Shown here: positions 55,390 to 64,000 of the stretch, one piece after another | How positions within the stretch are numbered: the stretch's first letter is position 1 | Layout: each line of letters starts with the position of its first letter | Made by a program: the position numbers and the translations under genes | Notes under the pieces: model-generated | Databases searched by the model: none | The model's input: the letters and a program-made list of their open reading frames with translations, nothing else | Told to the model about the DNA's origin: nothing | NCBI GenBank assembly: GCA_021613375.1 | Contig: CM038710.1 | Span: 24,169,667 to 24,233,666 of the forward strand | DNA: 64,000 nt | Reading direction: 5' to 3' | From: Megaleporinus macrocephalus | Taxonomy: Eukaryota > Chordata > Actinopteri > Characiformes > Anostomidae

Positions 55390-58130
55390 GATCTCCTCAG
55401 ACGTCACATCATTCAGCTCACTGGTCCTATTTTGTAGAATTAGTCTAAGAGAGACACTTTGGTTTGTTTTGGTGAAACCAAGTGAATGAAAAGAGGCAAA
55501 ACTGATCTATGTAGACAGCCAATAATAATCATAATAATAATAATAATAATTTTTTTGTTACTGTACAGAACTTTTTTTCTGAGAGCATGAACATATACCG
55601 CACTGACTTTGGTATTGGAATAATCATTGCCAAACAATTTTTTTAAAGGCTTTTAAAAACATTAATGACATGAGTTCTCCATTTAACCACAGTAAGGAGG
55701 TATAAGATAGCATCTCGCCAAGACTGGCCTATCGCCAGTGAGTGAATGCCCTGGTGTTTTGCAGTTTAGCTTGCAGAGTCTTGTAGGCCCAAACAAGAAG
55801 CAGTGATTGCATCCAGCGGCTTATAAAAAGCTGCAGGCAAGTAAATAGACCGTTTTTTGGCAAACAATTTCAAAAGACTGTTGCAGTCGATCTTTGACAA
55901 AATAAGTACCTCCTGGCTCTCATGTTATGTAAGTCATCAAAAAGTTTGAAGACGTTATTGCGCTTTCTTGGAATCTCCCTATTGAGGTCTATAAAATGAT
56001 CAGCTTGAATGGCAGAGTTTGCTGCAGATTGTTTATGAAGGACATGACTCGACGAGCAGGTAATTGTGTATGCTGAATGCTAAATTGATTAAAGCAGTTC
56101 TGCATGGTAGGATAGAAAACACATGATCCAGAGCATGGCAACAGCATGTACATTTTACAATGGGCCACACAGGTTCTTTGAAGTGATACCATAGAAGAAC
56201 AAGTTTTGCTTCTCTGAAACACTGTACATGTTAAAGTTCAAGGGACTTTGTATGCTCATCTACATTGGGGTCTACTAGAATTTATGTATATGCCTAAAAG
56301 TTCTTGAAACACAATCTTTTTTTTTGTACTGTATATCTGTAATCATCTTCTGTCGGAGACACTCTGAGCTCCTGTATCTGGCCTGTATCTCAATTTTTAT
56401 CTTGGTCAGCCCACCCACTCTGTTCTGATTTGTCAACCATCAGAGTGGCATTCCGCCCCACACTGTCATAGCTGTTTTCACAACGGTGTCAGTTCTGCTG
56501 TATCAGTTTGAGCCAGAGTCAGATGCTGAAAGTCAGTTAGAACAGACTGATAGAGAACAGGCCAGACCAGAGTAGGGCTGTTCAGCTTGGCAAGTTTTTA
56601 CTGTTTCAGCTGACTCTGCATTGTGTAAAGGATGTGCCAGGCTTGTGTTTTAGTGGGCAGTAAATGCTGTCTGAGATAGCATCACCTATTCACATGACAT
56701 AATTGAGGCATATTTACTCATGGGGTAAAGTACTATATGGAATTTTATTGGAACAAATCCATCAAGACGATAGCTATGGTAATGTCCGTCCTCTGAGCTG
56801 TGTATTATATGTTAAGAAGGTGGAATGCATTACAAAATGAAACCCTGACTGGAATTGTCGTGTGTTTAGGTTGCATAACTGATAAAATATGATTTCCCAG
56901 CCTGCAGCCAATTTTTGCTCCAATGCAAAGGGCTATGGGGCTATTGGGTGAAGGGTTTGTATAATTCTTCCCTTTTTTAACAGCACACAGGGAATTACAA
57001 AGCCTTTTTAGTGGAGGTCTCCAACAGAAGGTAAAAACACAAACAGCAGGCAAATCATAAAATTCAGCATGACATGCAGTGTTGGGACATAAAAGTATTT
57101 CTGAAAGTATTGATTATTTTTTAGAGATTTGTTGCCAGAAAATACTAAGAGTGCAGTTCTGAATGAATTACATGCTTGCATGCTTTCTGCTCCTGTACAG
57201 TGCAGTTCCAGGCACTTAACTCTTAGAGTACTTTTGGACTTGTCTGATTTTTAACATGCTTCTTTTAACTGTATGGCCAGTAAGCGATAACATTTGTCCT
57301 CAGTTAAACATGTTCAGCAAGGGGTACCAAATTCATTAAAAACAGTTGTGCATTTCTACATCAAGATATTGTATGTAGATGACGTCCCAAATGGAATGAT
57401 AACCATTTCACTGGGAGACTATTTCTAGTAACGTTGTCCACATTAACTGATAACTCAGATACTAAAATGTAATAAATTATCTGTATTACACTAAAAAAAA
57501 CTAAATACCACTGCTTTTCAACATTTCAGCATACGGTTCTGAGTAATAATTTTGACCTAAAACTATTTGTCAGTTCATGAAGCGCAGAGGTTCATGCTGG
57601 ATGTTGTAAGGCAGTAGTAACCAAGGAGACATACAAAGTTGCCTGCAGCTTGAAACCATGTGAGACTGCATTCAGATCTGAGACACTTTTATATGTGGTC
57701 TTAGGTCAGATTCATATCGTATTTGTGGCCATGGGACTAGAGACTAGAAGTGTGTTTTTTGCACATGCACCATCTTTCAGCTACAACTACCCTGAAGTTC
57801 TGGTAACAGTCCTCTTTTACTTATCATGAATTATCATCATGATAAAAGTTGTTCTTTTGCTGTTCGTGACATTATTGATTAGGACGTATGAATGAGGGTT
57901 GTTACAGGATGTATTCATATTAATAACAGGCTAATGACTTACCAATACAAATGTGAATCATCAGGTTGGAAAGGCAATAAAATGGCTTAATCTGGCCCTG
58001 GCAACATTTAGCAACTTTGTTGACTTAGGCTGTAAGCAATTCCCCTTTTTTGCAATATAAAAATGACTGCTTTAACTAACCCAACTCCTAAACTTCACAC
58101 TAAGTCCAGAGTTTCTCGTTCAGTAAGTAA
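55390..58130. other. Intergenic, no gene seen
   Basis: No coding frame with family resemblance. Contents are an AAT-rich low-complexity run at 55521-55552 and otherwise unremarkable AT-rich DNA. Short open frames here have no splice-site support. Confidence 0.55.
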
Positions 58131-58174
58131 TCAGTAATTAGAACTGTTTGTCACTTGTGTTTGACCTCCACATT

Positions 58175-58420
58175 TAACCCACCTGTGCAGTGAAACACCC
58201 ACATATACACACACACTAGTGAACATATACACTAGGGGGCGGTGGGCACACTTGCCCGGAGCAGCAGACAGCCCTGTGCACTGCGCCTGGGGAGCAGTTG
58301 GGGGTAAGGTGCCTTGCTCTAGGGCACTTCAGTCATGTGCTGTTGGTCCAGGGGATTGAACCGGCAACCTTTCAGTCACAAGACTGGATCCCTAACCTTC
58401 AGCCTGCGACTGCCCTGTAA
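58175..58420. repeat. Abundant dispersed fish repeat (CACTAGGGGGC type)
   Basis: The stretch holds ACACTAGGGGGCGGTGGGCA, then CTTGCCCGGAGCAGCAG, GGGAGCAGTTGGGGGTAAGG, GGCACTTCAGTCATG, GATTGAACCGGCAACC and ACTGGATCCCTAACC. I know this text as a high-copy repeat of otophysan fish. Its GC content stands out from the flanks. The GATTGAACC box resembles a tRNA T-loop, but no complete tRNA is present. Confidence 0.65.
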
Positions 58421-58559
58421 ACCACCTCACTGATCACACAAGTAAAACCTTGCTCAGTGTCCACACCATACTTTTCAGATGTGATGAATTTAACATGTGT
58501 TGTGTTTGTGGGATGGAGCTATATCAGAGCGATCTAGGAGGGATCCAGCTTGTCTCTGA

Positions 58560-59330
58560 AAAAGCTAGGTTTGAGGGGTGGTCCTGGTCAGCAGTGGTTT
58601 GAGGAACCAATAACAGGGTGTTTGGTGCCTTAGGATCCTCTATATGTATAGACAACAGAAGTTATGTTGTCTGGTCCAAAAGGGCTACTGTGGCACAGAA
58701 AATTTTAATGATGGTTAAGGGAAGAATGTGTCACAACACAGTTCACCCTGCTGCGTATGGGACTCATTGGAGTGCCCTTGATGATCATAATGAAGCACAG
58801 TCAGTGGGCACTTACGCAGTGGAACTGGACCTTGTATTACTGGAAAAAGTCACCTGTTTTTTTGTGTAATGTGGGCCTGGATACATATGAGCAGTGATGG
58901 CAGCAGAAAAAGTGGAAGAGAGTGTGATGCTCTAGTTAGTGTTGTGCTGGCAAAGCTTAGGCATTCATGTGGACATCAGTGTGACTCGGGCCATCTATCT
59001 AAACGTGGTTGCACGCCAGGTGTGCTCATTCATTGCAATGTTATTTTCAATAGCGGTGGCCTCGTTCAGCAGGACAATGCACACGGTTGGAAAAGTGTTG
59101 CCCTGGCCTTCAAATTCCTCAGATCTCTGTTCAGTTGAACATTAGTGTATGTTTTGGGAAAACAAATCTGATCTGCGGCAACAGCACCGTAACACGTACA
59201 GGGCTTAAAGGATCTGGTGCTAATTTATTGGTGCCAGAATCCACAAAGTACATTCAGAGGTCCATGTTTCAACAGGTTGTTCAGGCAGAGAACCAACAGC
59301 ACATTAGGCACGTAGTGGTAATGTTTTGGC
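58560..59330 (+). mobile_element. Decayed Tc1-like transposase
   Basis: Pieces in three frames follow transposase order: DNRSYVVWSKRATVAQ and CHNTVH at the start, a QDNAH-like catalytic motif (CAGGACAATGCACACG at about 59070), then LPWPSNSSDLCSVEH, the classic Tc1 xPWPxxSPDLxPIEH motif, near 59099-59145. Stops and frameshifts break it throughout. It is a fossil insertion on the plus strand. Confidence 0.8.
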
Positions 59331-59334
59331 TTGT

Positions 59335-62300
59335 CTCTCAGTGTATATTTATTTTACTGTGCTATGTTTCTGTACTTTGTTTTCTATTTGGATTATTTCA
59401 TTCTTTCTTTTCTTTGACCAACCATGTATGAGTGAAATGCTCCACTAAGCAGTATTATATGCTGCCATTTCCATCACTGTTTCTTTTAAATAACATGGGT
59501 TGCTCTATGTCCATAAATGTTTGGACATACACAAAGTTACTGTTAACTTTCAATATGAAGTCCAAAGAACGACACTGCAAGCAAGCTTGGAAAAGTAAAC
59601 AAACAGATCAAATAGCAAAAATATCTGGTTTGCCTAACCACCTGATATTTTCAACTTCAGAAAAATGCAGTGGTCAGGTTAAGAAACACAAAGTCACAGT
59701 AAGTGATGGAAAACAACTTGGTGCATGACTTATTCTTAGCAAAGAACTAACTATTCTTAGCGAAGATAGGCCTTCCCCCATTCACAAACTGTTTTGTGAA
59801 GAATTCTTAGCAAAACACTTTGAGAAGGGGTCACCTCATCTGTGGAGAAAAAACAAACGAAATAAAGGCAGTAAAAATGAAAAAAAAAAAATTAAAGGTC
59901 AAAATCAGGTCAAATGAAAGATTAACCAGAATGATAGGACGAGAAGAGAATGGAGAATGGACAGAACTGCTCATTATATTTAAAGAATACCACCTCATTT
60001 ATAGGTAGTGTTATGGCTAGGCATGCATTACTGCCAGTGGTACAGCTTCCCTGATATTCATTGATAAAGTGATTGATGATAAAAACTGCAGGATGAACAG
60101 AAGTGAATATGAAATGTATATGATTTGCTCAGATTCAGTCAAATGCTTTAATGGCGCTTGACAGTGCTTATAAACAGTGACCTGAAGCGTACAGAGGCCT
60201 CGGTCCAGTATATATTCCATTTACTGGAGACAAAACTGAAGGTGACACACCAGAACCAAGCAGGAACTAAAGCCAGCTGTAATAAAGGTCTGACAATGCA
60301 TCACCAGTAAAGAAACCCAGCATCTTGTCATGTCCTGTTTTTATTCATGGAGTTTTCATCAGAGTATTAAATATTCTACTTTATTTATGATTGTTAGTTT
60401 GCTAGTTTCTGGGCCTCTAATAATTAGGGTCATGTTTGAAAATGGTAGTAATTCCTTCACTGTTTACCCTTTTTTAAATGTGAATATCCTCAAAAGTTGA
60501 AAGTCTACACTTTGAGATCATATTCATTGTTTAATTCTAATACAACTCCAGTGTGCTGTGCAGGGCAGTTAAATTACAACAACTTTGTCAATGTGCAAAT
60601 AGTTCTAACTAAATATTTATGCAGGAGGATTAAGGCACTACTGAGTTTTGTCAAATCGCTGCTGTGTGGGTTTGTTCAGTGTGCAGAAGCAGGGGAAAGC
60701 AAAAAGAAGAGCAGTGACGCAGCATGGAAGGACCCAAGGTTGAGGGGCCTTTGTGTGAACATGAACAGTGGTCCCTGACGGCCAAATGACTGATGGACGC
60801 TATTACACCACAATCTTTCTTCCCTCTCTTTTCACACAATCGCCCTCACCAACAGGAAGGACACGCTGTAGCAAATAGAAGCAAACAGAATAATGTATCC
60901 TTCAAGAGTAAGGCAGTGGCTGCTCTGAGCACTATGGATAGGGGTCAGATGGTCAGTATTGACCTGCATGCAATGGACAGTACACTGAATAGTGAGTGAC
61001 TTACTATTATTTGTCAATTTACACATATAACATGCAGTTCATGCTGTTCTCATGTTGTTTCTGAAGGCCCCATATGGAAAATCAAAAATGCCTTGCTTTG
61101 TTTTTAATAAAACAGTTTGATGAGGTATATAAGCATTGTTTTAAAATGTTATCGTCAGTCAAACTACTTGCAGCGCTTAGTAACAGGCTTCTGTGCTTTT
61201 ATTAGGCCTGTGTTATTGAAACAAATGATTTTTTCTTAACTGCTCAATCACAGCTGAACCAACTGCAAAACAAAGCAGTGATGAAAATAATACATACAAA
61301 CATATAATTAAACTTGATAATAGAGGGCAATTTTAAGCATGCATGATTTTTTTTAATTATTATGTTTTTTAAAGTTTATATTTGTTGAATATCCTAAGAC
61401 GTCTCCCCATAATTGCATGTCAACTGTTATTCCTAAATAGGACCACCAAAACCCCAAAGATGATCAGCATTCTCCCATCTGTTTGCTCTGAGCAATGAGT
61501 GGCTGTTAGCGCCTGATCACAACATCATGTGAAAGTATCATGTTAGCCGTGCATCAAGCTTGGAGGACGCTTGCCACCTTTGGTTACCCCCTTGGCTATG
61601 TCCTAACAAAACTTTACCAAATGTGTCAGTCGTGTCTGTTCTAGTAGTGATGGTAATAGCTCATTTTGAATTGGTTCAAAACCCAAAAACAATGTTAGTA
61701 AAAGCTGAAAACACATTTTGAACTTTTAACAGACTTGGACTAAAAATACTCAGCTTTGAGTGACCCTACTATGTTTAGCTAATTTTATCTTATTTTGAGC
61801 AGAACCCATAAACACTAGCCAGCACTTGATTTGCAAACACTGCTTTGAACAGTTTGAACATAAAAATGTAATTCATAAAATACAAAAAAGCTATACACTG
61901 ATATTTAGACTTTTTTTAAAACAGCTCTAATGCAGGGGTGTGGCTAAAATTAGTTGTGTTTCAGTTCAGTTTCAGTTCAGGTGGGGTGGTAGCCAAATAG
62001 CCAAAGTGAGCAGACATTGCGTGCCAAATCACAGGCATTTCCGTCAGTATGATGAGTAATAAGAAATGACTGGAAGCAACATACTTCCAAAATGAACACC
62101 ACGCCATTAACTGAACTAACAAAGTTCCACGTTATTTCTGCCCTACTTTAAATGGGCTGATACCAGTTCCAGTCCTGTTGTGTCATGAACCAAGCAGGTT
62201 TGGACAAACCTCTCTAGAAATGTTGGAATTTGACAGAAGAGTTTTTACTGGAACAGACATGTTTTTTCTGCTAGTTTTATCCACTCACGGAGGGTATGGA

Positions 62301-63980
62301 ATAGAAGTTAGGCACTAATCCTATAAAGGTCTCCTGATAAGAACACTGGAAGCACTAAAAGAAGTGACTTTTGTTCAATCTGATTCACTAGATTCTTAAA
62401 TTGTCTTAATAACATATAAAAACAATTTTTCTAAGTAACTGAAATTTGGGATGAGGATCTCCTTCCATCTAACACTCTATAAATTCCTCTCTGTACCTTC
62501 CATGTCCCATGATGAAAACCTGTTTTCACAATTCCCATCACCATCACTCCATCCCCTCCCTGTTCTTCTGTCCTGCGTCAGTCACTGTTTAGATAAAGGG
62601 GGGTCTGGCATTCTAGCTCTAGGCAGACACCGCCCAGAAACAGCGTAGGTTCTTAGAGATCTCTCTCCTCTGTCAATCAGTCTTCTCTCATACTACTTCC
62701 ACTATACGATGAGCACATGGTCTGAACTTAATTTCTGAGTTTAATGTCATAAACTGAAAAGAACTGGTTTGTCAGTTCAAGCTTAAACATGACTTGATGT
62801 GATAATAATAGCTTAATTCATTAACTCATATACAAATGAAGCAACATAGAGTGAGACAAAAAGGTTTATGAGCACAGTCAATATTTTACATCAGTTTAAA
62901 ACATAACATTCGCTCTACGTTCTCCACTGTACCACCCATATATTAACAGTAAGCAGCAAAAACAGGGCAATTTGAACTGGCTCATTTGTATTGAGGTTAT
63001 GAGGAGTGCTTCAGCTAAGAGTGCTTTAGGAATAAGGCACACTACATGGCAGCCAATCAGAACAAACGTCATTTACATAAATCAGACATATGAACACCTT
63101 GCTTATTTCTAGAAATAAAGAAAGGTTAGAAATGGTGTAATAAAAAAAAAGAATCAAAACGGCTTTTAGTGCATAAACCCACATAAACAGGTGCACCTCA
63201 GGAGAAACTAGTACAGTGTAAAAAAAATGTGGGATGCGAACCTTTTAAACATAAAGGTGTCAAATTTGATTCCCTGAAGAATCGAGAAGCAAATATTTTT
63301 TGGGAATGAGACAATGAGGCAGGTGTGAGGAAATGTTTAATGTATCTAACACATGCCGTGATTCTATAACAGTTCAAAACCTTTACTAAGAACTCTACAT
63401 TCAAACAAGGAGCCGGTATGGAACTAATTAGTTACTGGGAGATGAACACACTACTCATACAGAAGGTTTCAGAGATTTAATCTCATTTATAGACCTTAGA
63501 GTAGACATTCAAACTGGCACTTCATTGCACCCCTTTTCAGTAATTTGTGCAGATGAGTCTTTATTAATTTAAGAGATATGAGGCCAAAACCCCCCTTGAA
63601 ATTAAATTAAATTAAATGGAACACATCAAATTCACAGTCTGTCATACACGTTTAGCATCTGTATGCTTAGCGAGTCATGCATCCCTTGTGGGCAAACGTT
63701 TCTGACGGCTCTGTATTGATATATCATTGCCTATTGAAGTGTTTGAACCTGTGTCATAATGGAAAGTCAGCTGTGTCAGGGTGTTCTGCCGTTATGGCAC
63801 ATGTCAGATTGTCTAGGACACGACAGTGACACAAACGACAAAACAGAATAATAACAACATATTAACTGAAGTCACATTAAACATGGAGGAAAAGGTCCTA
63901 CATCATCCAAAAACAATTCATATGAAGTAAGTCTCAGATATTTTTTGCATCAGGCTTTTTACGTCGTTTTTGCTCTCGTT
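59335..63980. other. Intergenic, no gene seen
   Basis: AT-rich DNA with stops in all frames. A GC-richer piece at about 60660-60780 has no recognisable product. A repeat with AGCAGCAAAAACAG and CAGCCAATCAG at about 62950-63065 resembles one at 39460-39615. Confidence 0.5.
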
Positions 63981-63985
63981 CTCAC

Positions 63986-64000
63986 CTTACATGTCCACGA
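63986..64000 (-). other. Possible exon end of a minus-strand gene at the window edge
   Basis: On the minus strand ACATGTAAG/GTGAGAAC is a good donor, so the last 15 bases could be the 3' part of an exon lying mostly outside. Two of three frames are open. Only the donor supports this. Confidence 0.2.

Noticed and set aside
58330..58400. A tRNA gene suggested by GATTGAACCGGCAACC
   Set aside because: Only a T-loop-like box is present, without a cloverleaf or acceptor stem; it belongs to a dispersed repeat.
58618..59431. Chain of open frames as a novel plus-strand gene
   Set aside because: The pieces in different frames spell out a Tc1 transposase in order, so it is a dead mobile element.

Overview
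The window is AT-rich genomic DNA of a ray-finned fish, probably an otophysan (catfish, characin or electric-fish type). It carries a gene for isotocin, the teleost form of oxytocin. All protein genes are split by GT-AG introns, and the spaces between them hold decayed Tc1-like transposons, MITEs and microsatellites. No operons, CRISPR arrays or tRNAs are visible. The otophysan placement is inferred from the style of the repeats only.

Six genes could be rebuilt with every coding exon in frame. From left to right they are znf366 (minus, about 4.2-8.6 kb, 11 zinc fingers, CtBP-binding motif), oxt/isotocin (plus, 12.4-15.8 kb), fabp1 (plus, 18.8-20.5 kb), smyd1 (minus, 21.05-30.5 kb), lzts3/ProSAPiP1 (plus, 5' exon in a CpG island near 37.3 kb, coding 40.5-46.8 kb) and ubox5 (plus, 50.7-55.2 kb). 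A decayed sepiapterin-reductase-like pseudogene lies at 33.07-34.08 kb. The rest is intron, untranslated region or repeat-rich spacer. The last 8.6 kb (55.4-64 kb) has no recognisable gene apart from a possible exon end at the very edge.

The gene order joins three human neighbourhoods recalled from general knowledge: OXT, LZTS3 and UBOX5 (20p13), SMYD1 and FABP1 (2p11) and ZNF366 (5q13). fabp1 and smyd1 are tail to tail, with polyadenylation signals only about 165 bp apart. lzts3 and ubox5 are head to tail. The genes do not form one pathway: they cover myeloid transcription control, a neuropeptide, a lipid carrier, a muscle methyltransferase, a synaptic scaffold and a ubiquitin ligase.

Points worth a second look are the GC-AG intron in fabp1, an extra 5' intron in the isotocin gene that splits a possible upstream start codon, the apparent lack of the 39-nt alternative exon in smyd1, a CT microsatellite serving as the polypyrimidine tract of smyd1 exon 2, a short uORF before lzts3, the sepiapterin reductase relic, and a Tc1/MITE family with recognisable terminal inverted repeats. 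I saw no evidence of a wholly new biological system.
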